Below, piece by piece: positions 24,958 to 33,130 of a DNA stretch of 64,000 nt. The stretch's first letter is position 1. Each line of letters begins with the position of its first letter. Below the pieces are notes generated by a model, which ran no database searches, was not told the DNA's origin, and saw only the letters and a program-made list of their open reading frames with translations. The translations under genes were made by a program, and so were the position numbers. The stretch is from Brevundimonas vitisensis. GTDB lineage: Bacteria > Pseudomonadota > Alphaproteobacteria > Caulobacterales > Caulobacteraceae. The DNA is taken from positions 2,895,501 to 2,959,500 of the forward strand of contig NZ_CP067977.1 of NCBI RefSeq assembly GCF_016656965.1. Direction: 5' to 3'.

Positions 24958-26547
24958 TCAGGCCCAGCCCACCACCTCGCCCAGACGACGTGCCGGCGCT
25001 GTCGGTCCCGCCGCCAGGACGGGCTCGTTGGTGGGGCGGCCAAACAGCCAGCCCTGGCCGTGCGTGACCTTCAAGGCCGTGACGGCCTTGGCCTGGGCCT
25101 CATTTTCCACCATCTCGGCGATCGTGGTCATCTTCAGATCCGCGCAGGTTTGGACCAGATGTGAGACCAGGGTGCGGGACCGCTCGCTGGTCACGATATC
25201 GGCAATGAAGGTGCCGTCGATCTTGACCGTGTCCGCCGACAGGCGTCGCAGATAGTCATACGACGCCGCGCCGACGCCGAAGTCGTCAAGGCAGATGCGG
25301 ATGCCAGCGCGCCTCAATGCCCGAAGCCGGTCATCGGCCGCCTCCATGTCGGTGATGGCCGAGGTCTCGGTCACCTCGACCAGCAGCCGCTGACGCAGAT
25401 CCGGGGTGGCCGCCGTCAGCCGCATCAGTCCGTTGACATAGTCGTCATTCGCCAGCGAGGCCCCTGACACATTCACGGCGATCTTGATCAGGCCAAAACC
25501 GGGACGGCGCATCTGGCCAAGGGCCTTTTCCGCCACCGCAAGGTCAAAGCCTTCGATCAGGCCAAGAGCCTCCGCCATCTGGATGGTCGAAGCCGGCCCC
25601 GTCGTGCCGCCCAATCGAGCCAGGGCTTCGAAATGATGCGTCACTCGCGTGTTGAGATCGACGATCGGCTGATATTGCAACTGGAACTCGCGCGACCGCA
25701 CCATGGCGCGGAAGCGATCTGCGTCCTGCATCGTGCGGCGCAGGCTGTCGGAGAAGGCGACGTCGGGCCGCGACAGGGCACCATCGCGGATACAGCCCTC
25801 AAGTGCGAACCGCAGAGCTTTCAGGGCCATTCCCGGAACCACGCCGGCCGACAGTGACGTGTGGGCAGAAGCGACCTCGACCGTCAGCCCTTCGATCGCG
25901 GCCGCTTCGCGCACGTCGGTGGCCAGGTCGCGATCGTCGCTGGCGGTCCGCACCAAGGCAAAGCGCTCGGGAGCCAGGCGTGCCGCGCCCGATCCATCCA
26001 GGGATGCCGCCTGCAGGGCCGCTTCGATCCGGGTCGCCGCCCTTCGATGCGCTTCTTCCGTGCCGTCCAGCCCGGGCACGTCGATAAAATCGAAGGCCAG
26101 GTCGGTGCGTGCCTCCGGGCCCGTCATGGCCTGGCGTACACGTCCCAGCAGGCCTTGAGCGTCAAGCATCTCGTTGACCGGCGGGAGAGCCAAGGTGAAC
26201 ACCGGACCTTCCCAGGTGATGGCGCACGACACGGCAGGTGCAAGATCAGGCAGTTCGAACGCTCGCAGCTGCGCCCGCCGTACCAGGCCATCGCCGCAGT
26301 GAACCAGGATATCGATGGGCTGCGATCGCACGCCGGGTGCCATGGCGTCCAACGCTGTCGTCACTGCGGACAGGCTCGCCTTGCCCAGCAGGCTGTCGAG
26401 CGATCGTCCGGTCCAGGCTGCAGAGGGGTCCATGCCGCGCGAAGGGCCGGCCCCCATGGCAAAGGCGACGCGTCGCTCGCCGTCGATCTCCAGCAGGAGA
26501 TCGGCAGAGGCAAATGCAAGCCCAAGGAGCCGGGATTTCATCTTCAT
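24958..26547 (-). CDS. EAL-domain protein (putative c-di-GMP phosphodiesterase)
   Basis: 529 residues. The N-terminal half (about 1-280) has a PAS-like start (LLLEIDGERRVAFAMGAG) and no GGDEF motif. The C-terminal EAL domain covers about 285-505: FQLQYQPIVDL, FEALARLGG (EAL present), IAVNVSG, VEVTETSAI, CLDDFGVG, VKIDGTFI, AEMVENEAQ and GQGWLFGRP. Most metal and catalytic positions (E of EAL, N, E, DD, K, E, Q) are kept, so activity is possible. It lies next to flagellar genes, suggesting a role in the motile-sessile switch. It is not an obvious TipF, which begins with membrane helices. Confidence 0.88.
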   Translation of the reverse strand: MKMKSRLLGLAFASADLLLEIDGERRVAFAMGAGPSRGMDPSAAWTGRSLDSLLGKASLSAVTTALDAMAPGVRSQPIDILVHCGDGLVRRAQLRAFELPDLAPAVSCAITWEGPVFTLALPPVNEMLDAQGLLGRVRQAMTGPEARTDLAFDFIDVPGLDGTEEAHRRAATRIEAALQAASLDGSGAARLAPERFALVRTASDDRDLATDVREAAAIEGLTVEVASAHTSLSAGVVPGMALKALRFALEGCIRDGALSRPDVAFSDSLRRTMQDADRFRAMVRSREFQLQYQPIVDLNTRVTHHFEALARLGGTTGPASTIQMAEALGLIEGFDLAVAEKALGQMRRPGFGLIKIAVNVSGASLANDDYVNGLMRLTAATPDLRQRLLVEVTETSAITDMEAADDRLRALRRAGIRICLDDFGVGAASYDYLRRLSADTVKIDGTFIADIVTSERSRTLVSHLVQTCADLKMTTIAEMVENEAQAKAVTALKVTHGQGWLFGRPTNEPVLAAGPTAPARRLGEVVGWA

Positions 26548-26607
26548 GGCCCTAATGTGAGCGCAATCAGTAAATCACCGCCGCATGAATACGATTAACG
26601 AGGAAGT

Positions 26608-27054
26608 TTATGCCGTGCGGTTAAAGGCAACCGCGCGCGCGTCGGCCAGGGTCGCGCGTCCGGCTGCACCATAGGCGGACGGTGTGCCGCGCTGGCTCGT
26701 CACCTCGGCAGCTATGGCCTTTACCAAACCCTCGGAAATCAGCCGGGCCGCCTCGACAGCGCGAGCGTGGCGGGCCAGGACGGTCTCGAAAGCGCGGGTC
26801 GCATCGACCAAGGCCATGCGCTCGGATGCAGGGGCGGCGGCCAGGGTCGTGGGGTTGGCCTTCACCTGGGCGGACTCCCGTCGATAGAGGTTGGCCAGTT
26901 CCTGGGTTTCCGCCAGGCCCGCAGCGACATCCTGGGGTCGGCGCGCCTCGAACGCGGACAGCTCGATGGTCAGGCGCTCGGTCAGTCGCCGGGTCAGGTC
27001 GAGCAACTGGCGCAGACGTGCCGTGGCGTTCAGGGCAGCGGCGGCCTGGCTCAT
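26608..27054 (-). CDS. FlgN/FlbY-like flagellar protein
   Basis: 148 residues from ATG 27054, which overlaps the upstream FlgJ-like stop by 4 bases. Nearly all helical: LRQLLDLTRRLTERLTIELSAFEARRPQDV and ELANLYRRESAQVKAN match the FlgN-type export chaperone layout. The position after flgI and a rod-binding gene fits the Caulobacter flagellar protein called FlbY, but I recall that name only and cannot confirm identity. Likely cytoplasmic, helping export of hook-associated proteins or late basal-body assembly. Confidence 0.7.
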   Translation of the reverse strand: MSQAAAALNATARLRQLLDLTRRLTERLTIELSAFEARRPQDVAAGLAETQELANLYRRESAQVKANPTTLAAAPASERMALVDATRAFETVLARHARAVEAARLISEGLVKAIAAEVTSQRGTPSAYGAAGRATLADARAVAFNRTA

Positions 27055-27347
27055 TGTCCTACCTCCTGAAGACGCAGCATTTCGGACATCACCTGATCGG
27101 CCAGGCCGATGCCGCCAGCCCGTGCGGTTTGCTTGCCCATTTCGTCCAGCAGAAAGCTGCGCCACGTCGCCTCAGCCTCTCCGCCGCCGAAGGGGGCCTC
27201 GGTCGACAGGCCTTCGAACATCGGCTTCAGCATCTGGGAAATGAAGGAGGCTTCGAACGCCTGGGCGGTTTCGGCCATCTTGTCCTGGCGAAGGGCCGGC
27301 GTGGGGGTCGGGCGCAGCAGATCGGGTGACAGGGTCAGATCGGTCAT
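27051..27347 (-). CDS. Flagellar rod-binding protein (FlgJ N-terminal type)
   Basis: 98 residues from ATG 27347, coupled to the flgI stop (TGATG). The hallmark is KMAETAQAFEASFISQMLKPMFEGL followed by GGGEAEATWRSFLLDEMGKQTARAGGIGLADQV, the rod-capping domain of FlgJ. The C-terminal muramidase domain of enterobacterial FlgJ is absent, as in other alphaproteobacteria, where a separate enzyme opens the wall. Confidence 0.88.
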   Translation of the reverse strand: MTDLTLSPDLLRPTPTPALRQDKMAETAQAFEASFISQMLKPMFEGLSTEAPFGGGEAEATWRSFLLDEMGKQTARAGGIGLADQVMSEMLRLQEVGQ

Positions 27348-28465
27348 CACATCACCTCGATATCGGCTTGAAGAGCGCCGGCCGCCTTGATGGCCTGAAG
27401 GATGCTGATCATGTCGCGCGGGCTGACGCCCAGGGCGTTCAGTCCGTTCACCAGGGTGGACAGGGACGTTCCGCCGCCGACGATCCTCATCTGGGTGCCA
27501 ACGTCCTCTTCGATGGTCACGCTGGACTGAGGCACCACGACCGTTTCGCCGCCCCGGCTGAAGGGCTCCGGCTGGCTGACCTGGGGCGTTTCCTGAACCG
27601 AGACGGTCAGGTTGCCCTGGGCGATGGCGACGGTCGAGACACGCACCGCATCACCCATCACGATCACGCCATTGACCTCGTCGATGATGACGCGCGCCGG
27701 GGCATCAACCTGGACCGGCAGGTTCTCGATGCGGCCGATGAAGCCGGCCATGCCGACGCCGGGCGGGGGGCGCAGGGCCACGACCGTGCCGTTCTCGGCA
27801 AAAGCTGTGTTGGGGTAGAGCTGGTTGACCGCGCCCGCGACCCGCTGGGCCGTCGTGAAGTCGGGATTGCGCAGGGTCAATCGAACGGTTTGTTGAGCGC
27901 CGAGATCATAGCCGGTCTCGCGCTCGACCACGGCGCCGGAGGCGATCCTGCCAGAGGTGGGCACACCCCGCGTCACCGATGAGCCGGAAGCGCCGCTGCC
28001 CGACACGGCGCCGGTCTGAACCGAGCCTTGGGCTACCGCATAGACCTGACCGTCCGCTCCCTGCAGCGCCGTGACCAGGACCGTGCCGCCCAGCAGGCTC
28101 TTGGCGTCGCAGAGCGTCGAGACAGTGACGTCGATCCGCGCGCCCGGCGTGACGAAGGCCGGCAGTTCGGCCGTGATCATCACCGCGGCGACATTCTTGG
28201 TGTTGGCCGTGGCGCCGCGAATATTGACGCCCTGGCGCTCCATCATGCCCTCCAGGGACTGACGCGTCAGAGGGCAGTTCCGCAGGGAGTCCCCGGTCCC
28301 GTTCAGGCCGACGACGAGCCCGTATCCGACCAGCTGGTTCGATCGAACCCCCTCGACCACCGCAATATCCTTGATCCGCGACTGTGCGCTGGCGCTGTCG
28401 GCCAGGCCGATGATCGCGCCGGCCAGGGCGAGAGGCGCGAGAAGGGCAGGGAGGCGAAAAGACAT
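27347..28465 (-). CDS. flgI: Flagellar P-ring protein FlgI
   Basis: Forms the periplasmic P-ring around the flagellar rod. 372 residues with a Sec signal peptide ending SASAQ (cleavage near residue 27). The FlgI core begins RIKDIAVVEGVRSNQLVGYGLVVGLNGTGDSL and ends with the usual VNGLNALGVSPRDMISILQAIKAAGALQADIEVM. First gene of a flgI-flgJ-like-flgN-like unit with overlapping starts and stops, and divergent from fliX. Confidence 0.97.
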   Translation of the reverse strand: MSFRLPALLAPLALAGAIIGLADSASAQSRIKDIAVVEGVRSNQLVGYGLVVGLNGTGDSLRNCPLTRQSLEGMMERQGVNIRGATANTKNVAAVMITAELPAFVTPGARIDVTVSTLCDAKSLLGGTVLVTALQGADGQVYAVAQGSVQTGAVSGSGASGSSVTRGVPTSGRIASGAVVERETGYDLGAQQTVRLTLRNPDFTTAQRVAGAVNQLYPNTAFAENGTVVALRPPPGVGMAGFIGRIENLPVQVDAPARVIIDEVNGVIVMGDAVRVSTVAIAQGNLTVSVQETPQVSQPEPFSRGGETVVVPQSSVTIEEDVGTQMRIVGGGTSLSTLVNGLNALGVSPRDMISILQAIKAAGALQADIEVM

Positions 28466-28587
28466 GACCGGGCATCCGAACGCTGGGGTCCACGATGCGG
28501 TGCCAAAACCGTGCCGAGAAAAAGCCTATAACTTTCAATGCCGATCAGTGGGCGCGCCATGCGATGGGCGGCAAGTTTTGCCTGCGC

Positions 28588-28599
28588 GTTAACCAAACA
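28588..28599. promoter_or_regulatory. CtrA-like half-site in the flgI-fliX intergenic region
   Basis: GTTAACCAAACA. It contains TTAACC, close to the CtrA half-site TTAACCAT used in Caulobacter cell-cycle and flagellar promoters. The identical 12-mer occurs upstream of popZ at 36738. Motif evidence only. Confidence 0.4.
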
Positions 28600-28646
28600 C
28601 TCAGGGTCGTCGGTCGATGGTGGCTCATGATCCGGAGTTCACGCTG

Positions 28647-29072
28647 ATGAAGGTCTCAGGGCCCGCAGCCCCCACGTCCCAGAGCGTCCGTGGCCCCGCC
28701 CGTGGCGCAACGGGCTTTGCTCTGCCTCAGGCGGGTTCGACAGGTGCCGCCGGTGCCGCCGCAGCCAGTGCACCGGCATCTGGTGTCGGTGACATTTCGG
28801 CCCTGATGGCCCTGCAGGGGGTCGAGGATGCGACCGAACGTCGTCGACGGGCGGTGCGCCGGGGCTTTGGCCTGCTGGATCGCCTGGACGACCTGAAACT
28901 GGCTCTGCTGGCGGGCGATGCAGGAGAGGCCGCTCTGGGTCGACTGTCCCGGAGCATTTCGGACGATCGGCCGACCGACCTCCAGCCCGACCTGGCAGGA
29001 GTTCTGGACCAGATCGAACTGCGTGCGGCGGTGGAACTGGCCAAGGCAGAAGTTCGCCGCACTGCAACATAA
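28647..29072 (+). CDS. fliX: Flagellar assembly regulator FliX
   Basis: Class II flagellar trans-acting factor that, in Caulobacter, couples basal-body assembly to FlbD-dependent transcription. 141 residues from ATG 28647 (GGAG upstream), starting MKVSGPAA as in Caulobacter FliX; an earlier in-frame start at 28617 adds ten unlikely residues. A low-complexity Ala/Gly/Pro segment is followed by the conserved helical C-terminus (RRRAVRRGFGLLDRLDDLKLALLAGD and LDQIELRAAVELAKAE). The divergent fliX-flgI arrangement is as in Caulobacter. Confidence 0.9.
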   Translation: MKVSGPAAPTSQSVRGPARGATGFALPQAGSTGAAGAAAASAPASGVGDISALMALQGVEDATERRRRAVRRGFGLLDRLDDLKLALLAGDAGEAALGRLSRSISDDRPTDLQPDLAGVLDQIELRAAVELAKAEVRRTAT

Positions 29073-29141
29073 GTCACGGAAACGGCGCTGAAATCATGCC
29101 CCGAATAGGGGAGGTGATGGAGAAATGTCACGCGCCCCACG

Positions 29142-29157
29142 TTAATGAAGCTTAACC
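29142..29157 (+). promoter_or_regulatory. Candidate CtrA box upstream of the dksA-like gene
   Basis: TTAATGAAGCTTAACC: two TTAA half-sites with a 6-base spacer (consensus TTAA-N7-TTAAC). It lies 83 bases before the start codon. The spacer is one base short of consensus, so this is tentative. Confidence 0.35.
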
Positions 29158-29239
29158 GGGACGTGTTCTCAAATGCTTTGTTGCCGCGACTCGTGACCCT
29201 GCCTATAGGCATCGCAGCGTCACTGGGGGGCGCGAACGG

Positions 29240-29689
29240 ATGAGCGTGAGTGCGATGAACGCATTGGCGTCAGTGGTGGCCGAAGACTCGACGGGCTATC
29301 GCCCGTCGGACGACGAGCCCTTCATGAACGAGCGTCAGCTGGCCTATTTCAAGGCCAAGCTTCTGTCCTGGAAGGAAGACATCCTGCGCGAGTCGCGTGG
29401 GACGGTCGTCAATCTGAAGGCGGAGACGGAAAACCATCCCGATCTGGTGGATCGAGCGTCGTCCGAGTCCGACCGGGCTCTGGAACTGCGCACGCGGGAC
29501 CGACAGCGCAAACTGATCTCCAAGATCGAGGAAGCGTTGCGGAGGATTGAGGACGGCTCCTACGGCTATTGCGAGGAAACCGGCGAGCCCATCACCCTGG
29601 GGCGGCTGGAAGCGCGGCCGACCGCCACTCTCTCGGTCGAGGCGCAGGAACGTCACGAGCGCCGAGAGCGCGTCCACCGCGACGACTGA
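29240..29689 (+). CDS. dksA: DksA-family RNA polymerase-binding protein, Cys-poor zinc finger
   Basis: 149 residues. An N-terminal coiled coil (MNERQLAYFKAKLLSWKEDIL to KISKIEEALRRIEDG region) is followed by the zinc-finger segment GSYGYCEETGEPITLGRLEARPTATLSVEAQERHE. Only the first of the four canonical Cys remains: the second is Thr and the last two are Ser and Ala. This matches alphaproteobacterial DksA forms that work without a complete zinc site. DksA and ppGpp together tune transcription at rRNA and amino-acid promoters by binding the RNA polymerase secondary channel. Confidence 0.88.
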   Translation: MSVSAMNALASVVAEDSTGYRPSDDEPFMNERQLAYFKAKLLSWKEDILRESRGTVVNLKAETENHPDLVDRASSESDRALELRTRDRQRKLISKIEEALRRIEDGSYGYCEETGEPITLGRLEARPTATLSVEAQERHERRERVHRDD

Positions 29690-29764
29690 CTGTCTTTCGA
29701 CCGCGCCTTGACTTCACCCGTCGGCTGACCGACCTACGCGCCTCGCTTTCGAGGTCGTCTGCCT

Positions 29765-31114
29765 ATGTCCGTCAAGGTCCGTTTCGCTCCATCCCCGACC
29801 GGCAAGTTGCATGTCGGCAATGTCCGCACCGCCCTGGTCAATTGGCTGTTTGCGAAAGGGCAGGGGGGGCAGTTCGTGCTGCGGATCGACGATACCGATC
29901 TGGCGCGGTCCACGCCCGAATTCGAGCAGGGAATCGAGGATGACCTGACTTGGCTGGGCCTGGTCTGGGACGAACGGCACAATCAGTCCAAGCGCTTTGA
30001 TCGCTATGAGGCCGCAGCCGACCTGCTGAAGGCGGCCGGGCGGCTATACGCCTGCTACGACACCGCCGAAGAACTGGACCGGCGCCGCAAGGTCCAGCTG
30101 TCCCGCGGACTGCCGCCGATCTATGACCGCGCGGGGCTGAACCTGACGGATGCGGAAAAGGCGGCTTTTGAGGCCGAGGGGCGCAAGCCGCACTGGCGCT
30201 TCCGGCTGGATGGTCGTCGCGTCGCCTGGGAAGACCTGTCGCGAGGGCATGCGGAGGTGGACACCGCCTCCATGTCCGACCCGGTCCTGATCCGCGAGGA
30301 CGGGCTGTTTCTTTATACCCTGCCGTCGGTGGTCGATGATCTGGACATGGCCATCAGCCATGTGATCCGGGGTGAGGACCACGTCACCAACACCGGCGCG
30401 CAGATCGAAATCTTTGAAGCGCTGATCGCGGCCGGCTGGGCCGGATCCGTGCCGGGTTTCGCCCACATGCCTCTGTTGGTCGGCGCGGACGGACAGGCGC
30501 TGTCGAAACGGCTGGGGTCGCTGTCGATCGCCGAGATGCGCGAGCAGGGCTATGAGCCGATCGCCATCACCAGCCATCTGGGACGCATCGGCACCTCCGA
30601 CCCGCTGGAAGTGGCCCCCTCGGTCGAGGCTTTGGGCACGGGCTTTGCCTTTTCCAAGATGGGCCGGTCTCCGGCCCGTTACGACACTGCGGATCTGGAC
30701 CGGCTGAACGCTCAGGCCCTGCACGCCATGCCCTATGACGATGTACGCTCACGCCTCGCGGATCTGGAGTGCGACCTGGGCGAGATCTTCTGGAACGCGG
30801 TCCGGTCGAACCTGCAGAAATTCAGCGATGTCGTTGAAATGGCGAAGATCGTCCAGGGACCCGTGACGCCGGTGATCGAGGATACGGCTTTCGCGGCGGC
30901 AGCCCTGGATCAACTGCCGGCGAGCATCGGCTCGGATGTCTGGGCGACCTGGACACAGGCTGTGAAGGAGGCCACCGGGGCCAAGGGCAAGGGGCTGTTC
31001 ATGCCGCTGCGGCTGATCCTGACTGGCCAGGCCCATGGGCCCGACATGGCCACCCTGGTGCCGCTGATCGATCGCGACCTTATCGTGCGTCGGTTGAAGG
31101 GCGAGACGGCCTGA
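29765..31114 (+). CDS. gltX: Glutamyl-tRNA synthetase
   Basis: Class Ib synthetase, 449 residues. The HIGH-equivalent is HVGN at residues 16-19 (PSPTGKLHVGNVRTAL); the KMSKS-equivalent is LSKR at 246-249 (ALSKRLGSLSI). The zinc-binding Cys motifs of some GluRSs are absent. Family marks include VLRIDDTDLARS, WLGLVWDE and VIRGEDHVTNT. Alphaproteobacteria often carry two gltX paralogues; the LSKRLGSLSI and ITSHLGRIGTSDP patterns fit the type often called gltX2, but which tRNAs it charges cannot be decided from one copy. Confidence 0.95.
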   Translation: MSVKVRFAPSPTGKLHVGNVRTALVNWLFAKGQGGQFVLRIDDTDLARSTPEFEQGIEDDLTWLGLVWDERHNQSKRFDRYEAAADLLKAAGRLYACYDTAEELDRRRKVQLSRGLPPIYDRAGLNLTDAEKAAFEAEGRKPHWRFRLDGRRVAWEDLSRGHAEVDTASMSDPVLIREDGLFLYTLPSVVDDLDMAISHVIRGEDHVTNTGAQIEIFEALIAAGWAGSVPGFAHMPLLVGADGQALSKRLGSLSIAEMREQGYEPIAITSHLGRIGTSDPLEVAPSVEALGTGFAFSKMGRSPARYDTADLDRLNAQALHAMPYDDVRSRLADLECDLGEIFWNAVRSNLQKFSDVVEMAKIVQGPVTPVIEDTAFAAAALDQLPASIGSDVWATWTQAVKEATGAKGKGLFMPLRLILTGQAHGPDMATLVPLIDRDLIVRRLKGETA

Positions 31115-31144
31115 CGGCCGCCTCGCTGTCTTCAGTCAAAGCTA

Positions 31145-31435
31145 TCAGGCGTTGCAGGTGGCCAGTTGTTCGGCCGACAGCGTCGTGCCGCGATAGGAAA
31201 AGGCCGTGACCTTGCCCAGTCGCTGAACTACGCGGCGGCAGGCGCGGGTGGCAGGCTGGTTGGCGCCGCCCGAGGCGGTGCAGGTCGTCCCTTCGCAGAT
31301 CCAGGTCGTGCCGTCGACGATGACACGCGACGGGGCAGCGGTCGGCTGAGCCAGGGTCAGGCTGGTGGGGGCAGGCGTCTGGGCAACGGCGGGGGCGGCG
31401 GCAAACAGGGCCGCAGCGATCATCAGGGCACGCAT
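31145..31435 (-). CDS. Small exported protein with paired cysteines
   Basis: 96 residues from ATG 31435, preceded by GGAGACCTCCTC; an upstream start at 31480 is less likely. Signal peptide MRALMIAAALFAAAPAVAQ, cleavage after AVA. The mature part has four Cys (TWICEG, TTCTAS, RACRRV and ATCNA), so probably two disulfides. No family name can be given. Convergent with gltX. Confidence 0.7.
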   Translation of the reverse strand: MRALMIAAALFAAAPAVAQTPAPTSLTLAQPTAAPSRVIVDGTTWICEGTTCTASGGANQPATRACRRVVQRLGKVTAFSYRGTTLSAEQLATCNA

Positions 31436-31538
31436 GAGGAGGTCTCCGGAAAGAGCGGGGCGACAGGCCCGAAGGCGCACTGTCAGTTTTCCAAAGCAAC
31501 TGTCAAGTCGCTTTTCCCTGTCGGTGACCGATGTTTAC

Positions 31539-32141
31539 TTATCGATGATCATATTTCAAGGCGGGCCCGCTGGGGGCTGTAATCGCCGCCATTGCGGCCT
31601 CGACGGTGTCGCAGACCTGCCAGGCGTCCAGGAACCACGCCGGGGTCATCCCTTCCGCGACATTGTGCTGCATCATGGCAAGGAAGGTGTCCCAGAAGCC
31701 GTCGATGTTCAGGAAGACGATCGGCTTGGCGTGAAGGTCCAGCCGCTTCCACGAAAGCAGTTCGATGGCCTCTTCCAGGGTGCCGATCCCGCCAGGGGCC
31801 ACCACGAAGGCGTCGGACTGATCGTACATCAGCTGCTTGCGCTCATGCATGGAGGTGACGACGATCGTCTCGACGTCGTCGAACAGACGCTCGCGGCTGC
31901 GCAGGAAGCCCGGCATGATGCCCAGCACGCGTCCGCCCTCGGCATGGGCGGCCCGCGCTGATGCGCCCATCAGCCCGACACCGCCGCCGCCATAGACCAG
32001 CCGCCAGCCCGCCCGTGCCGTGGCCGTGCCGAAATCGCGCGCGGCCTGGAGATAGCGTTCGGCAGCGGTTTCTGAGGAGCCGCAGAACAGACAGACCGAA
32101 CGACCTTCGAACGGCAGGATGGAATCGGCGGGGGAAGACAT
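31539..32141 (-). CDS. LOG-family (TIGR00730) nucleotide phosphoribohydrolase
   Basis: 200 residues from ATG 32141. Rossmann-like lysine-decarboxylase-like fold with YGGGGVGLMGASARAAHAEGG and the nucleotide motif PGGIGTLEEAIELLSW. Other family marks are SMHERKQLMYDQSDAFVV. Members hydrolyse cytokinin riboside 5'-monophosphates or other nucleoside monophosphates to free base and ribose 5-phosphate. A general nucleotide salvage or housekeeping role is likely in a non-plant-associated bacterium. Confidence 0.9.
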   Translation of the reverse strand: MSSPADSILPFEGRSVCLFCGSSETAAERYLQAARDFGTATARAGWRLVYGGGGVGLMGASARAAHAEGGRVLGIMPGFLRSRERLFDDVETIVVTSMHERKQLMYDQSDAFVVAPGGIGTLEEAIELLSWKRLDLHAKPIVFLNIDGFWDTFLAMMQHNVAEGMTPAWFLDAWQVCDTVEAAMAAITAPSGPALKYDHR

Positions 32142-32222
32142 GAAGCCTCGGTGACACAGATGAGAGACAGCCGCGACCATCGCCGCTATCAGGGGGGAAG
32201 CCATATAGCCGGGATTCTGCCG

Positions 32223-32969
32223 ATGATACGTTCGATTGCGAGCGACTACCGGATGGCCGCCTTGATGATGGGGCTTGTGCTGACGTCCTGCTCGGCACCG
32301 ACCGAAGCGCCGGAGCGTACGCCTGCCGCTGAATCGTCGCACGACTGGGTCGTTCCGCCGCGGGTTGAAACGGTGCGCGCCGACGCCGGCAGCCTGGTCT
32401 TCGCGGGCCAGGGGCAGCCGGGCGGCCGGGTGGTCCTGCGCACGGATACCGGGGCCGCCTTCGCAGCCGTGGCCAATGCCGATGGGCGTTTCGAGATTCG
32501 TATGGTGCGGCCGACAGGCGACCTCATCCTTCATCCCGAGACTCAGAGGGGTCAGGACGCGGCCCCGTCTCCGGAAACGATTCTGATTCTGGCCGGGGGC
32601 CCCATCGCCTTGCTGTCACCCGGGATACCTTCGCGTCGGCTTGATGCCGGGCCGTCTCTGGGGGCCGTTGATTCCGATGGGCGGGTCATGGTCCTGTCGG
32701 GCCGTGCTGCGCCCGAGACGACGGTCGCGGTCGCGGTTTCGGGCCAGGACGTCCCGATGAAGGTCGTCGCGGACGGAAATGGAAACTGGATGACGGTCCT
32801 GCCCGCTACGGGCGGAGTGCCCATCCGGCTCGGCGATGAATCCTATGCCTATCCAGGCAGGCCCGCCGATACAGGTGGCTTTCAGGTGATGCCGGCCGGG
32901 GAGGGCTGGACCGTTCAATGGTCCGCGCCCGATAGCGCGCGCCAGACGACCTGGCTGCCCACGACCTGA
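32223..32969 (+). CDS. Putative lipoprotein with Ig-like repeats
   Basis: 248 residues from ATG 32223; upstream in-frame ATGs overlap the divergent LOG gene. The N-terminus ends LMMGLVLTSCSAP, a lipobox with Cys near residue 24. The mature part contains two similar segments, about 50-110 and 140-210 (VETVRADAGSLVFAGQGQPGGRVVLRTD... and GAVDSDGRVMVLSGRAAPETTVAVAVSGQ...), that look like bacterial Ig-like domains. Gly/Pro-rich, no catalytic motif. Envelope protein of unknown role. Confidence 0.6.
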   Translation: MIRSIASDYRMAALMMGLVLTSCSAPTEAPERTPAAESSHDWVVPPRVETVRADAGSLVFAGQGQPGGRVVLRTDTGAAFAAVANADGRFEIRMVRPTGDLILHPETQRGQDAAPSPETILILAGGPIALLSPGIPSRRLDAGPSLGAVDSDGRVMVLSGRAAPETTVAVAVSGQDVPMKVVADGNGNWMTVLPATGGVPIRLGDESYAYPGRPADTGGFQVMPAGEGWTVQWSAPDSARQTTWLPTT

Positions 32970-32988
32970 AATGATGGGAAAGGCGAGC

Positions 32989-33063
32989 TGGCTCCGCGGG
33001 TAGGATTCGAACCTACGACCAGCCGATTAACAGTCGGCTGCTCTACCACTGAGCTACCGCGGA
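32989..33063 (-). tRNA. tRNA-Asn (GTT)
   Basis: Read on the minus strand, TCCGCGG pairs with CCGCGGA across the cloverleaf. The D-arm is TAGCTCAGTGGTAGAGC, the anticodon loop CTGTTAATC carries GTT, and the T-arm contains GGTTCGAATCC. Discriminator G and an encoded CCA end the gene. Confidence 0.97.
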
Positions 33064-33130
33064 TCAGTTGCTCGAGAAGGCGCGGGGTATAGCAGCGCGT
33101 GCGCGGTGTGCAACGGCTAAAGTGCGTAAC

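Noticed and set aside
26548..26607. CtrA box before the EAL gene (TTAA elements)
   Set aside because: The TTAA nearest the start is part of the FlgN-like stop codon, and spacing does not fit.
28556..28590. Sigma-54 promoter in the flgI-fliX region (GGGCGGCAAGTTTTGCC)
   Set aside because: GG and GC elements are not 12 bases apart as required; spacing does not fit TGGCAC-N5-TTGC.
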